From: Arenibacter nanhaiticus
Lineage (GTDB): Bacteria; Bacteroidota; Bacteroidia; Flavobacteriales; Flavobacteriaceae
Assembly (NCBI RefSeq): GCF_900141935.1
Contig: NZ_FQYX01000016.1
Location: 26,298 to 90,297, forward strand
Reading direction: 5' to 3'
DNA: 64,000 nucleotides
Position numbers and translations under genes: made by a program
Notes under the pieces: generated by a model
The model's database searches: none
The model's input: the letters and a program-made list of their open reading frames with translations, nothing else
Told to the model about the DNA's origin: nothing
Shown here: in pieces, positions 28,101 through 35,485 of the stretch
Layout: each line of letters starts with the position of its first letter
Position numbering within the stretch: position 1 is the first letter of the stretch

Positions 28101-28406
28101 CCCCTACAATTAGCTCCTATACAGGCATTTTTGGAGTATGATTTTGATGGGGACGGAAGTACAGAGGTTTTGGCCGCTGGTAATTATTTTGGGGTAAAAC
28201 CATACCATGGTCGCTTCGATTCTTTTCCGGGAGCCTTGATTAAAGCAGAAAAGGACGTAATTTTAGGCAATAAGATAGGATTAGACCTAGAACACAAAAG
28301 CGCAAGGCACCTCAAAATTATTTATATGGGGGAAAAACCCTTTCTGCTTGTAACATATAATAATGATCGTTCCCAAGTATATGCCTTGGAAAATAATAAC
28401 AACTAA
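25149..28406 (+). CDS. FG-GAP/VCBS repeat and ASPIC/UnbV domain lipoprotein (CRTAC1-like), paralogue 2
   Basis: 1085 residues, clearly paralogous to the preceding gene: same layout, same YFYNGGGVAIGDINGDGLPD block near the N-terminus, same VAATDWSW block, same ASPIC/UnbV segment (~502-580). Lipobox LGSC with Cys17. Many D-x-D-x-D-G calcium loops are visible. Its start codon lies inside the end of the first gene (8-bp overlap), so translation is likely coupled. The tandem pair probably acts together at the cell surface; substrate or partner unknown. Confidence 0.87.
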   Translation: MIKHLLFILSIMLLGSCGQKQGRLFSNPGPEETGIDFQNTLTPTEDLNILDYLYFYNGGGVAIGDINGDGLPDIFFSGNQVKNKLYLNEGSLKFEDISATSGIEGNSSWNTGAVMGDVNGDGLLDIYVCAVVGINGFYGHNELFINNGDNTFTESSKKYGLDFENFSSTAAFIDYDLDGDLDIYLLNHAVHTQASFGKADIRKNRDPQTGDKLLRNDNGIFTDVSEEAGIYGGVNGYGLGISVADFNQDGYPDLYIGNDFHEDDYFYLNNGDGTFTEQLRTYFGHTSRFSMGNDAADINHDGWPDLLTLDMLPEDETVLKSSDGDDLTQTQNLKVDRYGYHYQFSRNMLFVNQQNKAFTETALLSGVAATDWSWSALLGDYDMDGKQDIFISNGIPKRPNDLDFIKFASSEQIRTKMNNTKLVDQQAFDLMPSGKVHNYIFKGEEGLKFNNESGHWTIKDSLISGATAYADLDNDGDLDLVINNINSTASLYVNKTDDKANYLKLNFKYTDKNKFGIGTKAFSYHKGRLQYKELYTVRGFQASSEPMIHFGYGQEKFIDSIKIVWPNKTYQVLKKVATNQYLTLSPKGTNAFNYDSLKKDTRNIFKRTTDNLGINFTHEEDHYLDVNRQKLIPYQISDRGPAVAIGDLNNDGKKDIFFGGSKYIPSRIFLQKDSTYVETAIPSIAKDSIKEDISAIIADFDKDGLNDLFIGTGGGDFYDQMPPLTDSYYRQEKDTFTEMPLSSYFENAGILREYDFDGDGDLDVFVGNHAVTNDFGKIPNSFLLRNQGGTFSMVPNAELQGAGMITDAVWSDFDGDGIKDLILVGEWMSPKFFRNNNGDLSEHFTLEQAYTGLWQSIVPFDIDRDGTMDYLLGNWGTNTKLSASMKYPLKMYYSDFDNNGSTETILAMAKNGSYYTLDGLDELSSQLVSLRKKFTNYKEFAGKPISEILGEPALQKATLLEVNTLASGYLKNKGGKFTFVPFSTPLQLAPIQAFLEYDFDGDGSTEVLAAGNYFGVKPYHGRFDSFPGALIKAEKDVILGNKIGLDLEHKSARHLKIIYMGEKPFLLVTYNNDRSQVYALENNNN

Positions 28407-28407
28407 A

Positions 28408-29751
28408 ATGAAAACACTTATTCCACTATTTCTACTCGTTGCCCTTATCGTTTCTTGTAATATAAAGGAAGAACCAATTGTTATTTCCGCTGAGGAACTG
28501 CACAAGGCTATCGATAAGGTAACCGAGGTTATGATTCACGACATATTTTCGCCCCCTGTGGCCAGTAGAATATATGCTTACCCAAATATTGCGGCTTATG
28601 AGATCGTAGCCCTTCACCAATCAGGCTACAATTCCTTAGTGGGACAGGTAACAGATTTAACGCCTATCCCAAAACCGGACAAACCCGTCAACTACCAGAT
28701 GGCAGCCTTAATTGCCCACCTCGATTTAAGCAAACACTTGATTTTCTCTGAAGACAAAATTGAAGTGTATCGAGACAGTTTATACAGTCATTGGGAGAAA
28801 AAAAACAAAGGTGACTTTCTCGATTCTAAAGAATACGGCTTACGAGTTTCCAAACATATTGCAGCATGGTTAGACAAGGACAATTACAAGCAAACCCGAA
28901 CCATGCCTAAATTTACGATAAACACGGACGATGCTTCCCGTTGGCAACCTACCCCTCCCTCTTATATGGATGGGATAGAACCGCATTGGAGCAAGATTCG
29001 TCCCTTCGTGATAGATTCTGCCAATCAATTTGTTCCTGCCCCGCCTCCTGCTTTTTCTATGGAAGAAGGATCCGATTTCTATAATGAAGTTATGGAAGTA
29101 TATCATATAAACAAGGAAATTACGGCCAAAGGAGATAGCTCTGAAGAAGTTGCCATTGCCCAATTTTGGGACTGTAACCCTTATGTTTCGGTAACCCGTG
29201 GACATTTGATGTTTGCTACCAAAAAGATTACCCCTGGCGCCCATTGGTTGGGAATTACAAAAATAGCCTGCCAAAAAACAGCTTCCGATTTTGACAAAAC
29301 CGTATTGGCATATACCAAAACATCCATGGCAATTGCCGATGGCTTCATCAGTTGTTGGGACGAAAAATATAGAAGCAACCTAATTCGTCCAGAAACGGTG
29401 ATCAACCAATATATCGATGACAGCTGGCAACCTCTATTACAAACGCCCCCTTTTCCGGAATACACCAGTGGTCATTCCGTTGTTTCGGGTGCCGCTGCAA
29501 CCGCCTTGACCAGTATTTTTGGAGACGAATTTGATTTTGATGACGACACTGAAGTGCCTTTTGGGCTCCCTATTCGCAGTTTTACCTCCTTTTACCACGC
29601 GGCTAATGAGGCAGCCATGAGTAGAATGTACGGGGGTATCCACTATAGAGCTGCCGTAGAAGTCGGGATAAAACAAGGTAAAGATCTTGGTAACTTTATT
29701 GTAAACACCTTAGAAATGAAAAAAAACGAATCTTTGGTGTCTACCCAATAA
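28408..29751 (+). CDS. vanadium-dependent haloperoxidase/PAP2-family lipoprotein
   Basis: 447 residues from the ATG at 28408, which gives a proper lipoprotein signal (MKTLIPLFLLVALIVSC, Cys17). An upstream in-frame start inside the previous gene is rejected. The PAP2/haloperoxidase motifs are present near the C-terminus: KYRSNLIRP (K-x6-RP, ~319), YTSGHSVVSG (~352) and SRMYGGIHYRA (SR-x5-H, ~404). The acidic residue expected three positions after the last His is Ala here, with Glu nearby. The fold binds vanadate or phosphate, so it may be a halide-oxidising enzyme or an acid phosphatase. It starts one base after the previous stop, as third gene of the FG-GAP operon. Confidence 0.85.
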   Translation: MKTLIPLFLLVALIVSCNIKEEPIVISAEELHKAIDKVTEVMIHDIFSPPVASRIYAYPNIAAYEIVALHQSGYNSLVGQVTDLTPIPKPDKPVNYQMAALIAHLDLSKHLIFSEDKIEVYRDSLYSHWEKKNKGDFLDSKEYGLRVSKHIAAWLDKDNYKQTRTMPKFTINTDDASRWQPTPPSYMDGIEPHWSKIRPFVIDSANQFVPAPPPAFSMEEGSDFYNEVMEVYHINKEITAKGDSSEEVAIAQFWDCNPYVSVTRGHLMFATKKITPGAHWLGITKIACQKTASDFDKTVLAYTKTSMAIADGFISCWDEKYRSNLIRPETVINQYIDDSWQPLLQTPPFPEYTSGHSVVSGAAATALTSIFGDEFDFDDDTEVPFGLPIRSFTSFYHAANEAAMSRMYGGIHYRAAVEVGIKQGKDLGNFIVNTLEMKKNESLVSTQ

Positions 29752-29773
29752 GCCCCCAGACCTTCTAAAAATG

Positions 29774-29781
29774 TACCTTTG
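29774..29781 (+). promoter_or_regulatory. -7 box (TAnnTTTG type) before the effector-binding-domain gene
   Basis: TACCTTTG matches the Bacteroidota -7 consensus exactly, 56 bp before the GTG start at 29838. No convincing -33 TTTG is seen 19-21 bp upstream, so the call is tentative. Confidence 0.3.
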
Positions 29782-29837
29782 AACGCTTTGATACCTTTTC
29801 TTATAATAGGTACGATACCAGCATAAATATTACTCAA

Positions 29838-30734
29838 GTGAAAAATAAATTAAAATTTTTTATTGTCTTCTCGCTCATTGGTTATTTGATTTGGTACTTA
29901 TTTCTTAAGCCATACGACTACAAAGTAGTTTTTAAGGCCCAAACCTATCCCGGTACCATCAACCAAAGTATTAAGCTTTGGAGCAGTACCAATAACCATT
30001 CTAAGTTCTTAGAACAAGAAAGCTTTTTGGAACTAGATCAACAACTACAATTTAACGATTCCCTTCACGAATATCGATGGAAAATCACTCCTTTAACCGA
30101 TTCTAGCAGTCGGGTTACTGTATGGGTCAAAGATTTAAACAACAGTCTATCTAATAGATTGAGTATTCCATTTAGCACTACTAATTTTGAAAAAAGAACT
30201 AAAAGCACCTTGGTAGACTTTAATAAAAAGCTACACGATCATATTGAAAATTTCAAGGTGAGTATTGTAGGCATCGTAGAAGACACTCCATCGACCTACA
30301 CGGCTTATGTCCCCTTAGAAGGACCACAGTTTGGGAAGGCCTCGTCCATGATGAAAAACTATCCTTTTTTAAGCTCGATCCTTGTCGATCATCAGGTGAA
30401 GTTAAACGGACAGCCGTTTATAGAAATTTCCCATTGGGACAGGACCAATGACAGCATTACATACAATTTTTGTTTTCCCATTATAAAAAATGACAGCCTG
30501 CCCCAAAACAAATCCTTACATTACAAACATTTTAAGGGAGGGAAGGCCATAAAGGCTATTTATAACGGCAATTATATCACTTCGGACAGAGCCTGGTATG
30601 CCTTATTAGACTATGCTAAAAAAAACAATATTGCGGTTGATGAGAACCCCATTGAGGTTTTTTACAGCAACCCTAATTATGGAGGGAACGAATTGAATTG
30701 GAAGGCAGAAATTTATATGCCCGTAAAAAAATAA
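29838..30734 (+). CDS. membrane-anchored protein with SRPBCC-like and GyrI-like effector-binding domains
   Basis: 298 residues from a GTG start; no ATG is available nearby. One N-terminal membrane helix (8-25) is followed by a region resembling SRPBCC/polyketide-cyclase folds. The C-terminal half resembles an AraC-type effector-binding (GyrI-like) domain, ending PIEVFYSNPNYGGNELNWKA. There is no DNA-binding domain. GyrI-like domains bind small hydrophobic molecules; attached to a membrane anchor, the role is unknown. It follows the haloperoxidase-like gene after 86 bp with its own possible promoter. Confidence 0.6.
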   Translation: MKNKLKFFIVFSLIGYLIWYLFLKPYDYKVVFKAQTYPGTINQSIKLWSSTNNHSKFLEQESFLELDQQLQFNDSLHEYRWKITPLTDSSSRVTVWVKDLNNSLSNRLSIPFSTTNFEKRTKSTLVDFNKKLHDHIENFKVSIVGIVEDTPSTYTAYVPLEGPQFGKASSMMKNYPFLSSILVDHQVKLNGQPFIEISHWDRTNDSITYNFCFPIIKNDSLPQNKSLHYKHFKGGKAIKAIYNGNYITSDRAWYALLDYAKKNNIAVDENPIEVFYSNPNYGGNELNWKAEIYMPVKK

Positions 30735-30752
30735 AATACTCAAGGGTATCGC

Positions 30753-30760
30753 TAACTTTG
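30753..30760 (+). promoter_or_regulatory. -7 box (TAnnTTTG type) before the lipoprotein gene
   Basis: TAACTTTG fits the Bacteroidota -7 consensus exactly, 38 bp before the start at 30799, giving a leader of about 30 bases. A matching -33 box is not obvious. Confidence 0.35.
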
Positions 30761-30798
30761 CCGCTTCTACCATTAGCGAATCTTAATAGCACAAAGCG

Positions 30799-31650
30799 AT
30801 GAAATTTATCAGTTTATTTTCAGTGATTTTTTTAGTGAGCTGCTCCAATTATGGACAACTGAACTATATCGTAAAACTGCCCAAAAGTATCAAAGAAAAT
30901 TCTGGAATCACCACTATTATCGATTCTACCGTGTGGTTTGTAGAAGATAGCGGCAACGACAATATCCTTTACAAGGTAAATCATAAAGGGCAGTTATTAA
31001 GAGCGTTGGTCGTAAAAAATGCAGATAACCACGATTGGGAAGATTTGGCCAAAGACGACAAACAAAATATATACATTGGCGATTTTGGCAATAATGACAA
31101 TCTCAGAAAAAACTTAAGCATTTATAAAATTCCCAATCCCGAAACGGTATCGGGCAGCGAGATAGCGGCCGAAAAAATAACTTTTTATTATCCTGAGCAG
31201 AAAGATTTTCCGCCTAAAAAGGACAAATTATTATTTGATGCCGAGTCGCTTTTTTATTTCAAAGGCCATCTTTATATCATTACCAAGAACCGTTCTCATC
31301 CCTTTAACGGAGAGGCTTTCCTATACAGGGTTCCGGCCAAGAAAGGCAACTATGCGGCCGAATATTTAGATGTTTTTACCGCAAAGGTTGGGAAGAAAAA
31401 GGCCAATATAACCTCAGCAGATATCTCGCCTGATGGCAAAACATTGGTCTTGCTCAGCAATGGCTTTTTATGGGTCATCACGGACTTTCGGGACGACCAA
31501 TTTTTTGAGGGTCGGGTCAAAGGCATAGACCTAGGAGTTCGCACTCAGTTAGAATCCGTTACGTTTACCGACAACCACAACTTGTTGTTGTCTGACGAAC
31601 GGTCTAAAAAAACTGGCGGGAATTTATATTCCTTTTCGCTACAGCAGTAA
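30799..31650 (+). CDS. lipoprotein of unknown function, beta-propeller-like
   Basis: 283 residues. Lipoprotein signal with Cys15 (FLVSCSNYGQ). The rest shows repeated beta-rich blocks: SGITTIIDSTVWFVEDSGN, NIYIGDFGNNDN, DAESLFYFKGHLYIITKN, ADISPDGKTLVLLSNG and LESVTFTDNHNLLLSDE. The spacing suggests a small propeller of five or six blades. No catalytic motif is recognised. It probably faces the periplasm or cell surface. It is followed by 65 bp and then the convergent phosphoesterase-barrel gene. Confidence 0.7.
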   Translation: MKFISLFSVIFLVSCSNYGQLNYIVKLPKSIKENSGITTIIDSTVWFVEDSGNDNILYKVNHKGQLLRALVVKNADNHDWEDLAKDDKQNIYIGDFGNNDNLRKNLSIYKIPNPETVSGSEIAAEKITFYYPEQKDFPPKKDKLLFDAESLFYFKGHLYIITKNRSHPFNGEAFLYRVPAKKGNYAAEYLDVFTAKVGKKKANITSADISPDGKTLVLLSNGFLWVITDFRDDQFFEGRVKGIDLGVRTQLESVTFTDNHNLLLSDERSKKTGGNLYSFSLQQ

Positions 31651-31715
31651 GGTTTTTAACAAAACCACTCCCCTTAAACGCGAATGCCAGTTTGTAGACT
31701 AGTCCTATGCTTTAC

Positions 31716-34700
31716 TTAAAATCCAAATCCGACACCAAAAGAAAACCGTGGTCCTTCTACACTATTAAATAGGGCAACCCTAGCCGTTAGCACATCGGCG
31801 CCGTTTAAAAAGAACCCGCCACCGTAGGCCGTATGCCATTGGTCCGAAGTATCATTGGCCAACCACACCCTACCGTAATCGAACCCTCCATAAACCCCTA
31901 GGTTCACTGGTAAGAGTCCGGTTTTTATTTTTCTCAGCTGATAGCGGACATCGGTATTTTGATAGTAGCTGGTTTTTCCAGAAAATCGTTGGTTTCTAAA
32001 CCCTCTTAGGCCATCGGTACCACCAATACTGGCGGCCTGATAAAATTCGTAATCATCGCCAATATTAAAATGAGCCTTCCACTTGGTCGCCAATACCATC
32101 CTCCCGTCTGCCGCTAACTTATAATCGAAGGATAGACTTGGTACTATATAGGCAAAACGTCGGGTGTTGTTGTCTATACTGGTCTTATACCCTACCAATA
32201 GTTCTGTAGCCATGCCCATGGTTGGGAAAGCAGCATTGTCGTAATTCTGAAAAGAATAGACCGCATCGACTCCCAAAAAGCTATTATTACTTTCTTCGCC
32301 GTTTGCTTGGTAAAAAGTATTTACAAACCTATCCTCAGTTTCTTCTACACTTAGTCTTTCCAATGAGATACCGGTACGGAATGTTCCGCCCAATGAGCCT
32401 CTCCAAACCAAGGAGGGAGAGAAACTCAGGTTTTGAATTCTGACCCTATTGTAAGCCATTCCCAAGGCATCGTCCAAGTTTTGGGTCTCGTTGCCAATCC
32501 CAAAAAAGTTTCTGCTAAAGTTAGGACTGGTAAAACGCGAAGCTACGGCCAAGTTCCAATTCCCAATTACATTGGCAAACTCTCCTAAATAGTCCAATTC
32601 AATACCACTGGTTGCAAAATAGAACGATGCATTTACCGTGTGTTGTTGTGTAAAGGGATTTTTTCGAAAACCATTGAAGGTATACGTATTTCCGAATCCT
32701 ATTTTAACCCCATCATCTGGGTTATACCCTATGGTAGGTATTAACTGGTTAGTGGCATTAAGGAAATTTTTAGGTTGAAAGGTGTTTACATCATAGGTAT
32801 CGGTAAGTCTTATCGTTGCACCTTTGGTACTTTCAAAGGTGTTCTTTTTTGATTTATAGTCATAGACAAGAACATTCTTATTGCTTTCAATATTGTAGGT
32901 ATCATTGTTCTGACCACCGATCAACCGAACTTTAATACCACTGGTATTTTTCCCTTCGACCTCAAACACATCATCGTCATCCAAACCGTAGACCCAAATT
33001 TCTTTGGTTATCTCGCGATCATAGTTTTTTTGAAAAATAAGATCTGCTTTTTTACCGCCTTTTATCCTGTATGCCTTCACATTTACGGTCTTATTCTCCA
33101 AAAAGGCCACTTCAAAAAAATCGTCCTTATCGGTACCGGTTACCACTGCGAATTTATTTAACAAGCGATAATATTCTTCTGCTGTTTCTGGTAATTTCGC
33201 CAAACGCGCCTGTAGTATTCTTTTTAATGCTGTTGTGTTCTCATCTCTTATTTCTGTTGGAAACGCTTCAAAGGCCTTGTCTATAACCTCTTCGCTCAGT
33301 TCTTTTTGCAGATAAGCCGCTTCATTCTGCCATTGTTCCAGGCTTGTTTCTATAGGCAGCACCATGTCTAACATAAAAGCTTTGGGCGAAGAATTAAAGC
33401 CTTTAACACTTCTGATTTCGCTTTTAAAACCCTCCATGAGTCGTAAGCCAGGAATAATGCGCGTAGCCACATTCATAAAGGGTCCATCGCCCATAATGGA
33501 AAAGACCTGATCCCTATCTCTTGGAATGGGTTTAAAGGTTACTGTTCCATTTTCTTCATCTTTAATTTCTGCCCATCGCCATTGGTCAGAATGCCTGTCC
33601 CAATCTCCCACGGCCATATCGAACAGTCGTGCTCGCACATAGGTAGTAGCATCTACTGTATACTTTTCGTCTTTCCTTAATTTTTCGAACAATTCGTCCG
33701 TACTCCTAACCTTATTGGCATATCCAAAACTTTTAAGTTCCCCATGGCCATCCCCCACATGCTCTTCGATCATATAGAGTTCATCGCCAAAATCGTCATT
33801 ATAGCCTTTAAGGGCCGATTGCTTGGGCACATAGTACAACACGGGGTTGGTATGATACAATCCGACGGCATCGGACAACACATCTACTGTAAAGGGTGCG
33901 TAGGGATGCGACCCCGTGTAAAAGTCCAACAGCAGGCCTTCTGTATACGTATTTTCAAACTCGCCTACGATATATTGTTCCTTAAACGCCATGGACTGCA
34001 AATACAGTTCGGCGCTTTTCCGCAAGGCCCGCATCACGTATTCCTTTCCATTTTTATCGGCTAAACGCAAGGATTTGGATTGATGCCCGCCTCCCTTTCG
34101 CACGGGGACCAGCCCTCCAAAAAGAGTATCTAATCGCACCGTAGGGGCCGAAACCTCGGTCCCGTAATAGGAGCGATAGCGTTCTCCCCAAATGCGCTTG
34201 TGGAATTTACTTTTATCTATTTCTGATGCGTTATAAATTGAGGCCTTGACATGTGAAGGAAAAGTGTCGGCATACTGCTGTCCACCCTCACTTTTGTTTG
34301 GCAGTAACACCTGGGAGGTATACAAGAATTTCTTTTGGCCATTATCGTCGAGCCCATAATAATTTACCCTAGAAGATCCATCGGTATACACATCCAGAAT
34401 AGCATAGCCCATTTCTCCGGACGAAAATTTACTTCCGTTAAGCAATCTCGTTGTACCCGACTTTGCTCCGGAGCCACTAACAATTTGTGGGGTATTTTCT
34501 TCGACTATATACTGTAGGGAATGTTCATGACCTGAGGCAAATATGACCTTATCAGAATACTGAGCCAAAGTAACTATTCTATTTTTAAGGGAATTGTAGC
34601 GTTTATTCTGCAAATCTGTTGTTGATGCCCCCGTTGTTTTTCGCAATAGGTTAACCACGGAGCCTAAAACCGGAAAAGGGAATTTTCGCCCCATTGGATT

Positions 34701-35429
34701 TAAATTTTCCTTGAACGAGAATTGTCCGCCGTGAGACCCGTAAGTAAACATGGGGTGATGCATGGCCAGGATAGTGGTTTTTCCGCTATTTTTTTTGATC
34801 AGACTTTCCAATTCCTCAAAAAATGCTTCCCTATCCCGAATTTCACAATCATCGTTAATGGTCGGGTGCTTATCCCAATTGACCAAATACCATTCTGTAT
34901 CTATGGCAATGACAACAATCTCCTTGTTGATGTCTATTTTCTTAATAGGACATCCATTTTCGGGAAAGAATACTTCCTCGCTTTGCAGTTTTTCCTGGAT
35001 ATACAATTGTTGCCGTTCCAATCCATCTAATCCATTACTGTACCAATCGTGATTTCCTGGAATAAAGATCGGTTGTCCCTTGTAATTGGCAAGGGCGCCC
35101 AATTGGGCATCTAGGTTATTGGCTGCCTCCGAATAGGCTTGGGGAGCCTCTTTTGGATCTGGCATACCGGCCGGATAAATATTGTCTCCCAAGAAAATGG
35201 TCGTAGTGTTTTCTGAAGCGGCCCCTAATTCTTCTTTCAACAATTTCAAGACCGCATTTGGTTCCCCCATAGCAGATTTACCGGCATCCCCGATAAGAAA
35301 AAAACGATGTACTAATTCCTTGTCATCCTGCTTCTCCGATAGTTGTTCATTAGGCCCATATTTTGATCTATAGGTAGCACAACTGGCTATAAGAAAAAAA
35401 AGAATTAGAAGGATGGAATGATTTTTCAT
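31716..35429 (-). CDS. metallophosphoesterase fused to an Omp85/surface-antigen-type outer membrane barrel
   Basis: 1237 residues from the ATG at 35429, which gives a lipoprotein signal (LIASC, Cys17); an upstream start 14 codons earlier is rejected. Residues ~40-330 are a calcineurin-like phosphoesterase with FLIGDAGKS, FLGDNIYPAG (~80), PGNHDWYSNG (~124), MHHPMF (~223) and SGHEHS (~296). A middle region (~400-880) of unknown fold follows. The last ~340 residues read as a BamA/TamA-like barrel ending in Phe (SFGVGFGF). This predicts an enzyme tied to its own outer membrane barrel. Substrate unknown. It is divergent from the HD-PycTM gene with 56 bp between them. Confidence 0.83.
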   Translation of the reverse strand: MKNHSILLILFFLIASCATYRSKYGPNEQLSEKQDDKELVHRFFLIGDAGKSAMGEPNAVLKLLKEELGAASENTTTIFLGDNIYPAGMPDPKEAPQAYSEAANNLDAQLGALANYKGQPIFIPGNHDWYSNGLDGLERQQLYIQEKLQSEEVFFPENGCPIKKIDINKEIVVIAIDTEWYLVNWDKHPTINDDCEIRDREAFFEELESLIKKNSGKTTILAMHHPMFTYGSHGGQFSFKENLNPMGRKFPFPVLGSVVNLLRKTTGASTTDLQNKRYNSLKNRIVTLAQYSDKVIFASGHEHSLQYIVEENTPQIVSGSGAKSGTTRLLNGSKFSSGEMGYAILDVYTDGSSRVNYYGLDDNGQKKFLYTSQVLLPNKSEGGQQYADTFPSHVKASIYNASEIDKSKFHKRIWGERYRSYYGTEVSAPTVRLDTLFGGLVPVRKGGGHQSKSLRLADKNGKEYVMRALRKSAELYLQSMAFKEQYIVGEFENTYTEGLLLDFYTGSHPYAPFTVDVLSDAVGLYHTNPVLYYVPKQSALKGYNDDFGDELYMIEEHVGDGHGELKSFGYANKVRSTDELFEKLRKDEKYTVDATTYVRARLFDMAVGDWDRHSDQWRWAEIKDEENGTVTFKPIPRDRDQVFSIMGDGPFMNVATRIIPGLRLMEGFKSEIRSVKGFNSSPKAFMLDMVLPIETSLEQWQNEAAYLQKELSEEVIDKAFEAFPTEIRDENTTALKRILQARLAKLPETAEEYYRLLNKFAVVTGTDKDDFFEVAFLENKTVNVKAYRIKGGKKADLIFQKNYDREITKEIWVYGLDDDDVFEVEGKNTSGIKVRLIGGQNNDTYNIESNKNVLVYDYKSKKNTFESTKGATIRLTDTYDVNTFQPKNFLNATNQLIPTIGYNPDDGVKIGFGNTYTFNGFRKNPFTQQHTVNASFYFATSGIELDYLGEFANVIGNWNLAVASRFTSPNFSRNFFGIGNETQNLDDALGMAYNRVRIQNLSFSPSLVWRGSLGGTFRTGISLERLSVEETEDRFVNTFYQANGEESNNSFLGVDAVYSFQNYDNAAFPTMGMATELLVGYKTSIDNNTRRFAYIVPSLSFDYKLAADGRMVLATKWKAHFNIGDDYEFYQAASIGGTDGLRGFRNQRFSGKTSYYQNTDVRYQLRKIKTGLLPVNLGVYGGFDYGRVWLANDTSDQWHTAYGGGFFLNGADVLTARVALFNSVEGPRFSFGVGFGF

Positions 35430-35485
35430 ACTTACCATTTTAGAAAAAAAAATTTGTACATTGTACGACATATAATTTTTAAAAT

